A stretch of DNA of 64,000 bases from Betaproteobacteria bacterium (GCA_020621865.1 JAHRYW010000001.1:267577-331576), one strand, 5' to 3'. Shown: positions 28,672 through 40,440, counted from the first letter of the stretch. Numbers and translations: made by a program. The notes: generated by a model not told the origin, from the sequence alone.

Positions 28672-28696
28672 GCAGTTTTGTAGTCTCTCTCCCTTC

Positions 28697-28723
28697 GGGC
28701 ACCTTCGGGTGCCCGTTTTTTTT
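28697..28723 (+). terminator. Intrinsic terminator after amtB
   Basis: GGGCACC-TTC-GGGTGCCC stem-loop followed by eight T residues, 25 nt after the amtB stop. Confidence 0.92.
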
Positions 28724-28737
28724 GCTAGGCTGGGAAC

Positions 28738-29538
28738 ATGAGAGTCGTTCAGTTATCCGACCTGCACCTGCGTGACGGGTTGCTCTACAGCGGCATCGAT
28801 CCCTGGCGGGCGCTCGCCCTGGCGCTGGTGCGCATCGACCGTCTGCGGCCGCGGGCCGATGTGCTGTTGCTGAGCGGTGATCTGGCCGACGACGGCAACG
28901 CCGAGACCTACCGGCGACTGGCCGAATTGCTGGCCCGGGGCTCGCGGATTCCGGCTCTGCTCCCCGGCAATCATGATGACCGGGCCGGCCTGTGGGCGGC
29001 CTTTCCGAATCAGGCGTGGCGCTCCGAGGACTTTCTCTGCCAGCGGATAGATCGCGGCGAGGTGACGCTGCTGTTGCTCGATACCTCGATGCCGGGGCGC
29101 GAGGACGGGCGCTTCACCGCCGAGTATGTTGCCTGGCTGGACGCCGTTTGCCCGCACGATCGTCGTGTCTTGCTCGCCATGCATCATCCGCCGTGCGCCG
29201 TGGGCATTGCGGGGATGGATTTGATGGGTTGCGCGGGTGCCGATCTACTGGCGCAATGGCTGACCCTCCAGCCCCAGTGTGACGTCGTCGAGGCGGTGCT
29301 GTGCGGCCATGTCCATCGTCATGTGACGCAGATCTTCGCCGGTCATCTGACCATGACCTGTCCTTCGACTGTGCACCAGATCGCCTTGCAGGACGGTCCG
29401 CTGGCATGGACGCCCGAGGCGCCAGGCCTGCTCGTCCATGATCTGCTGCCGGGCCAGGCCCTGCGCACGCACGCGCTACCGCTGGCCATGGCCGAAGTGC
29501 ACGGCTACGACGAAGCAGGATATCTGGCGGATTATTAG
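28738..29538 (+). CDS. Metallophosphoesterase, CpdA-like cyclic nucleotide phosphodiesterase
   Basis: A 266-residue calcineurin-like phosphoesterase. The metal ligands are in SDLHLRDG, SGDLADDG, PGNHDD, AMHHPP and CGHVHRH, the full class III cyclic-nucleotide phosphodiesterase set. It probably hydrolyses cAMP or another phosphodiester. The start is 15 nt after the amtB terminator, so it has its own promoter or read-through. It overlaps the convergent isochorismatase gene by 4 nt. Confidence 0.85.
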   Translation: MRVVQLSDLHLRDGLLYSGIDPWRALALALVRIDRLRPRADVLLLSGDLADDGNAETYRRLAELLARGSRIPALLPGNHDDRAGLWAAFPNQAWRSEDFLCQRIDRGEVTLLLLDTSMPGREDGRFTAEYVAWLDAVCPHDRRVLLAMHHPPCAVGIAGMDLMGCAGADLLAQWLTLQPQCDVVEAVLCGHVHRHVTQIFAGHLTMTCPSTVHQIALQDGPLAWTPEAPGLLVHDLLPGQALRTHALPLAMAEVHGYDEAGYLADY

Positions 29539-30104
29539 CGGACTAAGGGCAGCAGGGCGCGGAATTCGTCAGTCGCCGCCCTATGCAGCCATTCGAAGAT
29601 CACCATCTCGGTGCCGGCCACATGGATGCCGCCGGCGCGCATGCGCTCCACCCCGGCCTGATGGTTTTCCGGGGTGCGCGACGACGTGGCGTCGGCGGCG
29701 AGAAAGACGTCGAAGCCGGCCTCTTGCAGGCCGAAGGCGGTCTGCAGTACGCAGACATGGCATTCCGTGCCGACCAGGACGATCTGCTGGCGGCCGGTGG
29801 CGCGCAACAAATCCAGGACGCCGGGTTCGGCGGCGCAGGAAAAATGGGTTTTGGCAAAAAAAATCGGGCTGACCGTAGGGTCAGCCGCTGTTTCTATGGT
29901 CGTAGCATTCCGGATTTCCGGGACGGCGGGTCCGATGCTGGAGGCGCAATGCTCGGCGATAAAGGAAGGTACGCCCAGTTGCTGCGCTCCCTGCAACAGG
30001 CGAACGCTGTTGCGGATAACCCGCTCGCCCTCAAAAATTGCCGGCAGCAATTTTTCCTGGAGGTCGACAACGAGCAACAGTGAAGCATCGCGCCGGATCA
30101 GCAT
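29535..30104 (-). CDS. Isochorismatase-family cysteine hydrolase
   Basis: A 189-residue hydrolase of the YcaC/nicotinamidase-like group. The catalytic triad is Asp14 (VVDLQEKL), the Lys in FFAKTHFSC and the nucleophile Cys in GTECHVCVLQT. It hydrolyses an amide or ester; substrate not predictable. The region encoding PTVSPIFFAK coincides with a copy of the dispersed repeat next to the catalytic lysine. Confidence 0.85.
   Translation of the reverse strand: MLIRRDASLLLVVDLQEKLLPAIFEGERVIRNSVRLLQGAQQLGVPSFIAEHCASSIGPAVPEIRNATTIETAADPTVSPIFFAKTHFSCAAEPGVLDLLRATGRQQIVLVGTECHVCVLQTAFGLQEAGFDVFLAADATSSRTPENHQAGVERMRAGGIHVAGTEMVIFEWLHRAATDEFRALLPLVR
29846..29880 (-). repeat. Dispersed 35-bp repeat, copy 3 (in isochorismatase gene)
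   Basis: The minus strand reads CCTACGGTCAGCCCG, a T-run, then TTGCCAAAAC: a diverged copy in coding orientation. Confidence 0.55.
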
Positions 30105-30190
30105 GGCTCACGATTTCCTTGGCAAATGGTGAAAAATGACAACGGGCCGTTTCCAGGGAGCATTATGCACCGCTCGGAAGGTCGCGTTAA

Positions 30191-31054
<864 letters not shown>

Positions 31055-31064
31055 GGTTCTGAAC

Positions 31065-31676
31065 TTAGGCAGCCTTGGCAAAAGCCTTGTCGATTTCGGT
31101 ACGCAGGTCGTCGTAGTTGAGGACGACCGGATACTGCGGGAATTCGCGAATGACGTTTTCCGGCGGGTGGAACAGGATGCCGCCGTGGGCTTCGCCGAGC
31201 ATGGCCGTGTCGTTGTACGAATCGCCGGCAGCGACGATCTTGAAGTTCAGTTCCTTGAAGCGCTTGACCGCCTCGCGCTTCTGGTCCGGCATGCGCAGGT
31301 GGTAGGCGACCAGCATGCCGTCGGCGTCGTCTTCCAGCGAATGGCAGAACAGCGTCGGCCAGCCGAGTTGGCGCATCAGCGGATGGGCGAACTCGTAGAA
31401 GGTGTCGGACAGGATGACGACCTGGTAATCCTCGCGCAGCTTGTCGAGGAAGGCGCGGGCGCCGGGCATCGGGCCCATTTCGCCGATCACCTTCTGGATG
31501 TCCGGCAGGCCGAGCTTGTGCTGGCGCAGGATGTCCAGGCGGTAATTCATCAGCTTGTCGTAGTCCGGCTCGTCGCGGGTCGTCCGCATCAGCTCGGGAA
31601 TGCCCGTGCGCTTGGAGAATTCGATCCAGATTTCGGGGACGAGGACCCCTTCGAGGTCAAGGCAGACGATTTGCAC
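31065..31676 (-). CDS. thrH: ThrH: phosphoserine phosphatase / homoserine phosphotransferase
   Basis: A 203-residue HAD phosphatase. Motif I is CLDLEGVLVPE, motif II ILSDTFYEF and motif IV AAGDSYNDTAML, the set seen in ThrH of Pseudomonas, which makes serine from phosphoserine and can phosphorylate homoserine. The start is GTG at 31676, giving a direct HAD start; upstream in-frame sequence is a dispersed repeat, not protein. Confidence 0.88.
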   Translation of the reverse strand: MQIVCLDLEGVLVPEIWIEFSKRTGIPELMRTTRDEPDYDKLMNYRLDILRQHKLGLPDIQKVIGEMGPMPGARAFLDKLREDYQVVILSDTFYEFAHPLMRQLGWPTLFCHSLEDDADGMLVAYHLRMPDQKREAVKRFKELNFKIVAAGDSYNDTAMLGEAHGGILFHPPENVIREFPQYPVVLNYDDLRTEIDKAFAKAA

Positions 31677-31728
31677 GGTTTGGCTCCAGCGGCGGATTCG
31701 GAAAAACCGCAATTTTACCTGATGAGTT

Positions 31729-31765
31729 TTTGATTTCGGCCGCTTTTGGCTGCCGACCGTAGGCT
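31729..31765 (-). repeat. Dispersed 35-bp repeat, copy 4 (intergenic)
   Basis: The minus strand reads CCTACGGTCGGCAGCC, AAAAG, then CGGCCGAAAT, 53 nt upstream of the thrH start. Confidence 0.5.
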
Positions 31766-31872
31766 TTGTCATCAGAAGATGCCATTGCCGGCAATTTGCA
31801 GATAGCATGGCGGTCCGTTATGCCACCCGCAATCCGGCGGAGGCTTGAGATCAGCATTTTTCGGGGGTTGAA

Positions 31873-32997
31873 TTGCTGCGTATTGATTTGTGTGTGTTGG
31901 GGCTGCTTCTGGCGCTTGGCGGGGGCCACGCCCAGGCGGCCGATATCGTGGTCGGGCAGGCGGCGCCGCTGACCGGGACGCTGGCCAGTACCGGCAAGGA
32001 AATGGTGCTCGGGGCAAAAATCTATTTCGATTCAATCAATGCCCAGGGCGGCATCGGCGGGCGGCACATCAAGCATGTCGTCAAGGACGACGGCTACAAG
32101 ACCGAGGAAACCGTTCGCCTGACCAAGGAGCTGATCGAGAAGGACAAGGCCGTCGGGCTGATCGGCTACGCCGGCACCGGCAATATCGCCGAACTGCTTA
32201 AGCAGGGCGTGCTGGCCGCTGGCAACGTGCCCCTGGTGGCGCCTTATACCGGTGGCGAGCCGCTGCGCAAGCCGTACAACCCGTTCATCTTCCACATCCG
32301 TGCCGGCTATGCCGACGAAGCCGAACGGATGGTCGACCAGTTCACCAGCGTCGGCCTGAACCGCGTTGCCGTGTTCTACCAGAATGACGCCTTCGGACTG
32401 GCCGGCCTGGCCGGCGTCGAAGCCGCACTGGCCAGGCGCAACCTGAAGCTGGCGGCGCAGGGCAGCTACGAAAAGGGCAGCGAAGATGTGACCAAGGCGG
32501 TGGCCAGCATCAATCAGGGGGCGCCGCAGGCCATCGTGATGATTGCGGTGATGCGCCCGGCTGCCGCCTTCGTCCGGGAATACCGCCGGCAGGACAGCGG
32601 GGCGCAGATTTTCAGCATTTCGGTGATCAACGGGCCGGACTTGTTCACGCTGGCTGGCGGCACCGTCGCCCGCGGCGTCGGGATCACCCAGGTCGTGCCG
32701 TCGCCGGTGCGCGGCACGCAGAAGGTGGTGGTCGAATACCGCGAGGCGCTGCGCAAGTACGCCCCGCAGGCACAGCCCAGCTACACCAGTTTCGAGGAAT
32801 TCCTGGGCGCCAAGGTGCTGGTCGAGGGGCTGAAGCGGATCAGGGGTGAGGTGACTTCCGAGGCGCTGCTCAAGGCGCTGGAGACCGTCGATACCGATCT
32901 TGGTGGCTTCAAGGTGCGTTTTTCGCCCAACAGCCGGATCGGTTCGAGCTACATCGACGTGACCCTGTTGCGTGGCGACGGACAGCTGAGCAACTGA
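31873..32997 (+). CDS. Periplasmic substrate-binding protein, branched-chain amino acid type
   Basis: A 374-residue type I periplasmic binding protein of the Leu/Ile/Val (HAAT) family. From the TTG start there is a signal peptide ending AQAA; the mature protein starts DIVVGQAAPLTGTLASTGKEMVLGAKIYFD, the family hallmark. No permease or ATPase genes are adjacent, so it is an orphan binding protein, either for uptake or for a sensor. GGGGG precedes the TTG. Confidence 0.85.
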   Translation: MLRIDLCVLGLLLALGGGHAQAADIVVGQAAPLTGTLASTGKEMVLGAKIYFDSINAQGGIGGRHIKHVVKDDGYKTEETVRLTKELIEKDKAVGLIGYAGTGNIAELLKQGVLAAGNVPLVAPYTGGEPLRKPYNPFIFHIRAGYADEAERMVDQFTSVGLNRVAVFYQNDAFGLAGLAGVEAALARRNLKLAAQGSYEKGSEDVTKAVASINQGAPQAIVMIAVMRPAAAFVREYRRQDSGAQIFSISVINGPDLFTLAGGTVARGVGITQVVPSPVRGTQKVVVEYREALRKYAPQAQPSYTSFEEFLGAKVLVEGLKRIRGEVTSEALLKALETVDTDLGGFKVRFSPNSRIGSSYIDVTLLRGDGQLSN

Positions 32998-33045
32998 TCG
33001 TTGCGGCATCACCCGGCCAGCGGCCGGGTGACTGCGCTACCGGCT

Positions 33046-34953
<1,908 letters not shown>

Positions 34954-35011
34954 GAGGGGGTGAATTATAGCGGCCGGTCTGGTCAGCCGGAGAAAATGAC
35001 GGCTGGCCGGC

Positions 35012-35050
35012 CAAATGCTACGGTCGGCTGGAAATATTGGCCAAAATCAC
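35012..35050 (+). repeat. Dispersed 35-bp repeat, copy 6 (intergenic)
   Basis: Reads GCTACGGTCGGCTGG, AAATA, then TTGGCCAAAATC, between the divergent ABC-F and HD-GYP genes. A partial second left half, GGTCAGCCGGAGAAAAT, lies at 34981-34997. Confidence 0.65.
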
Positions 35051-35123
35051 AATTTTTACAAACGTTTAGCGGTGCTTGTTGGGAAATTGGCTACGCTTCG
35101 AAAACGCCTGCTAGAATTCCCCA

Positions 35124-36329
35124 ATGATCAAGCAAATCCGCTCCGAACTGCTCAAGCCGGGTATGTTCATCCACGACCTCAATTGTGGCTGGCTCGACCA
35201 TCCCTTCGTGTCCAATACTTTTGCCGTGCGCGACCAGGCAACCGTGGACAAGATTATCAGTCTCGGCATCCGCGAGCTTTACATCGACACCCTCAAGGGA
35301 GCGGATGTCTGGGAAGCCAAGCCGCAGTCCGAAGTCAATGCCGAACTCGAAAAGCGCCTGGAGGAAATCGCCCAGAAACGGCCCGAAAAGCCGGTCGTCA
35401 CCGAACTTAAGGACGAAGCGGCGCGGGCCCGCCGCCTGCACGTCGAGGCAAACAGAACCGCTCGACTGCTTCTCGACGATATCCGCCTTGGTCAGAAAAT
35501 CCAGATAGCGCGCGTCGAGCCGCTGGTCGACAGCATGGTCGAGTCGGTCTTCCGCCATCAGGACGCCTTGCTGCCAATAGCCCGGCTGAAAAATATCGAC
35601 GACTACACCTTCGAGCATTCGGTCGGCGTTGCGGCGCTGCTGATCGCCTTCGGCCGCACCCTCAAACTGCCCAAGGAAAAGATCCGCGAAATAGCCCTCG
35701 GCGGCCTGCTCCACGACATTGGTAAGGCGCATGTACCGGAAGCCATTCTCAACAAGCCGGGCAAACTGACCGACGACGAGTTCGCCAAAATGAAATCGCA
35801 CGTCAATGCCAGCCTGCATCTGCTGCATGGCGTGCCGGGTATCGGCAGCGCGACCCGCCAGGTCGTCGCCGAGCACCACGAACGCGTAGACGGCAGTGGC
35901 TACCCGAACCGCCTGGCCGGCAAGGCTATTTCGCAGTACGGCCAGATGGCGGCCATCGTCGACGTCTACGACGCGATCACCTCGAACAAGGTCTACTGCC
36001 GCGGCATGCCGCCGACCCAGGCGCTGAAGAAACTGCTCGAATGGAGCAAGCACCACTTCGACCCGCAACTGGTCCAGACTTTCATCCGCGCCATCGGCAT
36101 CTACCCGACCGGCACGCTGGTCCGCCTGGAAAGCAACCGCATGGGCGTCGTGGTCGAACAAAACGAGAATAACCTGCTCGAACCCGTGGTCCGCATTTTT
36201 TATCATGCCGGCAAGCAGCACTACATTCCACCGGAACTCGTCGATCTGTCCAAGGTGCAGGACCGTGTCGCCAGTTGCGAGAATTACGACAAATGGAAAA
36301 TCGACCCCTATCAGTGGTTGCACTCCTGA
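35124..36329 (+). CDS. HD-GYP domain cyclic-di-GMP phosphodiesterase
   Basis: A 401-residue protein: an N-terminal DUF3391-like region (LLKPGMFIHDLNCGWLDHPF), then an HD-GYP domain. Catalytic residues are intact: the His in EHSVG (165), HD in LLHDIGK (197-198), the HH pair at 251-252 and GSGYP at 257-261. It should hydrolyse c-di-GMP in the cytoplasm; no transmembrane segments. Its stop lies inside the start of the next gene. Confidence 0.92.
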   Translation: MIKQIRSELLKPGMFIHDLNCGWLDHPFVSNTFAVRDQATVDKIISLGIRELYIDTLKGADVWEAKPQSEVNAELEKRLEEIAQKRPEKPVVTELKDEAARARRLHVEANRTARLLLDDIRLGQKIQIARVEPLVDSMVESVFRHQDALLPIARLKNIDDYTFEHSVGVAALLIAFGRTLKLPKEKIREIALGGLLHDIGKAHVPEAILNKPGKLTDDEFAKMKSHVNASLHLLHGVPGIGSATRQVVAEHHERVDGSGYPNRLAGKAISQYGQMAAIVDVYDAITSNKVYCRGMPPTQALKKLLEWSKHHFDPQLVQTFIRAIGIYPTGTLVRLESNRMGVVVEQNENNLLEPVVRIFYHAGKQHYIPPELVDLSKVQDRVASCENYDKWKIDPYQWLHS

Positions 36330-36925
36330 GCCTGCTGCTCGCCCAGCCTTTTGCAGCCCTGGCCGCCGATGCCGGACGCGAGGCCGGGTGGCAGGAGCGT
36401 CTGGGCCGGGCGACGGCGATGCGGGAAGAGAGCCGGAGCATGCACAGTGCGGCGAGCAAGTTGCTCGAGCAGAAAAACCTCGAATGCACCAAGCAGTTCC
36501 TGGTCAACGCCTGCCGCAACGAGGCCTACCAGTCCTACCTGAAGAGCAGCCGCGAGGCCAGTCGCCTCGACAATGACGGCAAGGCCCTCGAACGCGAGGT
36601 GAGGAAGGAACAGGCGGCGGACCGCCGCCAGCGCGTTGCCGACGAGGCGCCGCAACGCGAAGCGGAGCGGCGCGAGCGCGAGGCAGAAACCGCGGCAGCC
36701 CGCCAGGCCAGCGAACGCGCGGCGGAAAGGATGCGCGCCGAGAAGGCGCACCAGGCAGTCAATGGCGAGCGCCGAAAAGCCCGTGAAGCCGAAAAACTCC
36801 GTCGCAAACAGGCCGAACACGAAGCCCGTGCCGCCGACATGAAGCGTAAGGCGGAGCGCAAGGCCGAAAGCGAAGCCAGGCGCCGGGCAGAGCGCGAAGC
36901 GGCCAAGGCTGCGGCAAACCGCTAG
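36293..36925 (+). CDS. Secreted Arg/Glu/Ala-rich coiled-coil protein
   Basis: A 210-residue protein. The ATG at 36293 starts a signal peptide (LSVVALLSLLLAQPFAALA), overlapping the HD-GYP gene by 37 nt. A conserved-looking region with two Cys (NLECTKQFLVNACRNEAYQSYL) is followed by about 110 residues of highly charged, heptad-like E/R/K/A sequence predicted to be a long coiled coil. Function unknown. Its place between two HD-GYP genes suggests a role in envelope or surface processes controlled by c-di-GMP. Confidence 0.8.
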   Translation: MENRPLSVVALLSLLLAQPFAALAADAGREAGWQERLGRATAMREESRSMHSAASKLLEQKNLECTKQFLVNACRNEAYQSYLKSSREASRLDNDGKALEREVRKEQAADRRQRVADEAPQREAERREREAETAAARQASERAAERMRAEKAHQAVNGERRKAREAEKLRRKQAEHEARAADMKRKAERKAESEARRRAEREAAKAAANR

Positions 36926-36938
36926 CAGATAGCCGGCC

Positions 36939-38153
36939 ATGATCCGCAAGCTCACCATCGACCAGTTGCTGCCTGGCATGTATGTTGTGGACCTGCACAA
37001 GCGCTGGCTCGACCATTCGCTGTGGATCAAGCGCTTCGCCGTTAGTGACGAGGCGCACATCTGGAAACTGAAAGAAGAAGGCATCACCGAAGTCAGCATC
37101 GACACCGCCAAGGGTATCGACCTGCCGCCGTCGCCGATCGCCCGCATCAACGAGGTCGAGCGGCGGATCAAGTCGCTGGCCGAGATCAAGGCCGAAGCGC
37201 CGCGCCAGGTCTCGCTCGGCGAAGAGCGCCGGCGTGCCACCCGCCTGCTCGGTGAAGCCAGCGGCACGGTCAGCCAGCTGATGCTCGTCGCCCGGGCTGG
37301 CCAGCACGTCGATGCCGCCTACCTTGAACCGATCATCGGCAAGATGATGGAATCGGTGATCCGCAATCCCGATGCCCTGGTTCCGCTGGCCCGTCTCAAG
37401 CGGCAGGAAGCCTATGCCAGCGAACACGCCGTGGCGACTGCGGCGCTGATTATCGCTTTCGGCCGCCAGCAGGGTATGCCCGAGCCGGAAATCGAAAAAC
37501 TGGCACTGGGCACCATGGTCAAGGACATTGGCCAGTCGGCCCTCGATTCCCGGCTGATCACCAAGCCCGGCATGCTCTCCAAGGCCGAATACTCCATTGT
37601 CCAGAGCCACGTCGAAGAAGGCCTGGCCGTACTCGAAGCCACCTCGCGGTTGGCCGAGACCTCGGTCGCCGTCGTCCTCGAGCACCACGAACGCTACAAC
37701 GGTTGCGGCTACCCGTACCGGATGGCCGGCGACGAAATCTCGGTGGCCGGACGCATGGCCGCCATCGTCGACACCTACGACGCGATGACCTCGGCGCGCC
37801 CCTACCGTGCCGCAATGGCGCCGTCGCACGCGCTGCGCCAGCTCTACGACGAGGGTGGTACCCAATACGACCCGACGCTGGTCGCCGCCTTCATCAAGAC
37901 TGTCGGCATCTACCCGGTCGGTACGCTGGTCCTGCTCGAAAGCGGCCATCTCGCCGTCGTCGAACAACTCCATCCCGACAACATGTTGACCCCCATCGTC
38001 CGCGTCATCTACCACACCGGGCGCCGCCAATACCTTACCGAGCCAGCCGAAGTCGACCTGGCGCGCAAGATCGGCAACCACTATGGACTGATCGTTCGCG
38101 CCGAAAACTACGAAACCTGGGGTATCAGCCCCCTGCGCTGGCAACCTGCCTGA
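36939..38153 (+). CDS. Degenerate HD-GYP domain protein
   Basis: A 404-residue paralogue of the HD-GYP protein upstream, with the same DUF3391-like N-terminus (QLLPGMYVVDLHKRWLDH). The signature HD is replaced: MVKDIGQ (195-199) instead of LHDIGK, and GSGYP is GCGYP. The HH pair at 249-250 is kept. Loss of the metal-binding His of the HD pair predicts no phosphodiesterase activity, so it may bind c-di-GMP as a receptor or regulate its active neighbour. It overlaps mutY by 29 bp, convergently. Confidence 0.88.
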   Translation: MIRKLTIDQLLPGMYVVDLHKRWLDHSLWIKRFAVSDEAHIWKLKEEGITEVSIDTAKGIDLPPSPIARINEVERRIKSLAEIKAEAPRQVSLGEERRRATRLLGEASGTVSQLMLVARAGQHVDAAYLEPIIGKMMESVIRNPDALVPLARLKRQEAYASEHAVATAALIIAFGRQQGMPEPEIEKLALGTMVKDIGQSALDSRLITKPGMLSKAEYSIVQSHVEEGLAVLEATSRLAETSVAVVLEHHERYNGCGYPYRMAGDEISVAGRMAAIVDTYDAMTSARPYRAAMAPSHALRQLYDEGGTQYDPTLVAAFIKTVGIYPVGTLVLLESGHLAVVEQLHPDNMLTPIVRVIYHTGRRQYLTEPAEVDLARKIGNHYGLIVRAENYETWGISPLRWQPA

Positions 38154-39162
38154 TCAGCTTCCGGATCGGCGTCGGCACGCCGGCCCCGACCGCCCGGACT
38201 ATCTCCACCCATTCGCAACCTCTTTCGGCTACCCCGGACTGCGCTGTGACCCGGCACAGCATCGGTACCAGCGTCAGCCGGAAATGTGTGAAAGCATGTT
38301 TTAACGGCGGCAGCGGTTGAATTTCGCCGATTTCCAGGCCCAGCCGGGCGGCCACCTCGGCCGGTTCGCCCTCAGGCGGTACCAGCAGGCCGCCCCACAG
38401 CCCGCTTGGCGGGCGGCGTTCGAACAGCAGGCGCTGGCCGTCGGTGAACAACACGAAAGTCGCCTGGCGCTCCGGCACCCTGGTGCGCGGCTTGGCCGTC
38501 GGCAACTCCGCCTGCCGCCCCTCGCGCCGGGCGACGCAGGCGCCGGCCACCGGGCAATCGGCGCAGCGCGGCCGGCTGCGCGTGCATAAGGTCGCCCCGA
38601 GGTCCATCAGGCCCTGCGTGTAGACCTCGATGTTGTCATCCGGCAGCAGCGATTCGGCCAGCGCCCAAAGCCGACGGTCGATCGCCGTCGAGCCGGGAAA
38701 GCCGTCAATGCCGAACTGCCGGCACAACACCCGCTTGACGTTGCCATCAAGAATCGCCGCCCGGCGCCCGAAGGCGAAGGCCGCGATGGCGGCCGCCGTG
38801 GATCGCCCGATGCCGGGCAGGGCGGCCAGCTCCTCGGCTGAATCGGGGAATTTGCCGCCATGTACGGCGACGACCTGCTGCGCGCAGCGATGCAGGTTGC
38901 GCGCCCTGGCGTAATAACCGAGTCCGGCCCAATGCTCGATCACCGCCTCGATCGGCGCCGCCGCCAGGGCCCGCACATCGGGAAAGCTCTCCAGGAAACG
39001 CGCGTAATAAGGGATCACCGTGCTGACCTGGGTCTGCTGCAACATGATCTCGGACAGCCAGATGCGGTAAGCGTCGCGCGTCTTCTGCCAGGGCAGGTCA
39101 TGGCGCCCGGCCACCTTCTGCCAGGCAATCAGTTGTTCGGTAAAAGGGTTGATGGCGGTCAA
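38125..39162 (-). CDS. mutY: Adenine DNA glycosylase MutY
   Basis: Removes A mispaired with 8-oxoG. About 345 residues from a TTG at 39162; longer upstream frames do not look like protein. The catalytic Glu is in WLSEIMLQQTQV, the helix-hairpin-helix ALPGIGRSTAAAIAAFAFG, the catalytic Asp in AILDGNVKRVLCR, and the [4Fe-4S] cysteines CTRSRPRCADCPVAGAC. The C-terminal NUDIX-like 8-oxoG-recognition domain is present. Confidence 0.94.
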   Translation of the reverse strand: MTAINPFTEQLIAWQKVAGRHDLPWQKTRDAYRIWLSEIMLQQTQVSTVIPYYARFLESFPDVRALAAAPIEAVIEHWAGLGYYARARNLHRCAQQVVAVHGGKFPDSAEELAALPGIGRSTAAAIAAFAFGRRAAILDGNVKRVLCRQFGIDGFPGSTAIDRRLWALAESLLPDDNIEVYTQGLMDLGATLCTRSRPRCADCPVAGACVARREGRQAELPTAKPRTRVPERQATFVLFTDGQRLLFERRPPSGLWGGLLVPPEGEPAEVAARLGLEIGEIQPLPPLKHAFTHFRLTLVPMLCRVTAQSGVAERGCEWVEIVRAVGAGVPTPIRKLIRQVASAGG

Positions 39163-39232
39163 ATTCTGTCTCGACGCAAGGTGCGGGAGCACGGATAATA
39201 CGGCCTCTTTTCCTCCCGGCCTACGCCCCCCG

Positions 39233-39733
39233 ATGACCCAGCCGCAACACGACAGCCGCGCCCTGCGCAATGCCCTCGGACGCTTCGCCACCGGCGTCGC
39301 CGTCGTCACGGCCATCGACCCGGACGGCCACCCCATCGGTCTGACCGTCAATTCCTTCTCGGCAGTCTCGCTCGACCCGGCGCTCGTCCTCTGGTGCCTG
39401 GACAACAACTCGCACAACCTCGAAGCCTTCCGCCGCGCTAGCCACCACGCCATCAACATCCTGGCCGCCGACCAGAAGGACCTCTCCAATCGCTTCGCCA
39501 CCTGGCCCGCCGACCGCTTCGCCGGCCTGCCCTGGCACCCCGGCGCCGGCGGTGCGCCGCTCTTCCCGGGTTGCTGCGCCACCTTCGAAGTCGCCAACGA
39601 AACCGCCCACGCCGGCGGTGACCACACCATTTTCGTCGGCCGTGTCGAACGCTTTGGCGAACGCGTCGACCTCGCCCCGCTGCTCTACCATGCCGGCCGC
39701 TACGCCTTCCTGGCCGACGCGCAGGACGATTGA
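39233..39733 (+). CDS. Flavin reductase-like FMN-binding protein
   Basis: A 166-residue protein of the flavin reductase domain family. The N-terminal ALRNALGRFATGVAVVTAIDPDGHPIGLTVNSFSAVSLDP, then FRRASHHAINILAADQ and GDHTIFVGRVERF, are family motifs. It probably reduces free FMN/FAD with NAD(P)H, or supplies a two-component monooxygenase; no partner oxygenase is adjacent. Confidence 0.88.
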   Translation: MTQPQHDSRALRNALGRFATGVAVVTAIDPDGHPIGLTVNSFSAVSLDPALVLWCLDNNSHNLEAFRRASHHAINILAADQKDLSNRFATWPADRFAGLPWHPGAGGAPLFPGCCATFEVANETAHAGGDHTIFVGRVERFGERVDLAPLLYHAGRYAFLADAQDD

Positions 39734-39775
39734 ACCGGGCGCCGTCTGCGCTTAGAATGCACCCTCTTGCCCAGA

Positions 39776-39849
39776 GCGGGCGTCGTATAATGGTAATACC
39801 CTAGCTTCCCAAGCTAGAGCCGTGGGTTCGATTCCCATCGCCCGCTCCA
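39776..39849 (+). tRNA. tRNA-Gly (anticodon CCC)
   Basis: The acceptor GCGGGCG (39776-39782) pairs with CGCCCGC (39839-39845); CCA is encoded at 39847-39849. The anticodon arm is CTAGC-TTCCCAA-GCTAG, giving CCC. The T loop is GGGTTCGATTCCC. It marks the switch from core genes to accessory DNA, a common integration position. Confidence 0.95.
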
Positions 39850-39893
39850 CATCGAATTCAGGCAGGTCGTTGATTGAGACTGGCACCATAATT

Positions 39894-39941
39894 TTGCAGT
39901 GACTGCAAAGATATCGTTCCTGTACAAAGTGCAACGATATC
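39894..39941. promoter_or_regulatory. Two adjacent palindromes downstream of tRNA-Gly
   Basis: TTGCAG-TGA-CTGCAA (39894-39908), then GATATCGTT (39910-39918) with AACGATATC (39933-39941). They look like operator sites for dimeric regulators, or remnants of them; no adjacent gene explains them. Confidence 0.45.
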
Positions 39942-39962
39942 GTTACCAAGCCAAATCAAACA

Positions 39963-39989
39963 AAGCCCACCAAAATTTGGTGGGCTTTT
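39963..39989 (+). terminator. Bidirectional intrinsic terminator
   Basis: AAGCCCACCAAA/TTTGGTGGGCTT stem with T-rich sequence after it, and an A-rich sequence before it on the opposite strand. It probably ends the tRNA-Gly transcript. Confidence 0.75.
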
Positions 39990-40390
39990 CCTTTTCACTG
40001 ACCGTTCTTCGGCCAGAGCGGACATTTGGCTTCTGTTCGGCGTCGGGCAGCTCTAGGCCGGTAAGCGTTCTTTCCGCCGCTGATGGCCTCGAATGTAGCC
40101 ACTGACAAATCTCTAGCTGGGGATAGGCGGCAACGTGTTGGCGTCAGAACTTAATCCCTAAAGTCGTCAGCCCCGTTTTTGATTGCCTGGGCCGCCATTG
40201 GAATATCGGCGTGTCAGGACAACATCAGGATGGGGGGGCGCATTCACGCTTTGCATGCTCTAGTTGGAGTTCTAAGCTTCACCCGAAAGCTGGCACCAAT
40301 GATAGGCCCGGTAGTGTGAGTTCAATCTGATCCCAGTGAGCTGTTGCAGCACCCACCCCAGTGTGTTGTTAACATAAGTCGAAGGACAGG
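39990..40390. other. Non-coding accessory stretch
   Basis: About 400 bp with no gene I can support. A segment with repeated GATCCCAGTG/CACCCCAGTG words at about 40330-40365 may be a degraded insertion-sequence end, but no transposase remains. Confidence 0.35.
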
Positions 40391-40395
40391 TATTT

Positions 40396-40440
40396 ACTTC
40401 CGGTTTTTAAACCTCAACATGTGGTAGGATAACCGGAAGT
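40396..40440 (+). promoter_or_regulatory. Palindromic operator/promoter of the ImmA cassette
   Basis: Perfect inverted arms ACTTCCGGTT (40396-40405) and AACCGGAAGT (40431-40440), 25 bp apart, bracket a candidate promoter (-10 TAGGAT at about 40425). The TTG start of the first gene follows 21 nt later with GGAGAAG. Autorepression by the encoded XRE-domain protein is likely. Confidence 0.65.

Noticed and set aside
40320-40370. Insertion-sequence end similar to IS21-type terminal repeats
   Set aside because: Only short GATCCCAGTG-like words are seen, with no partner end or transposase nearby.
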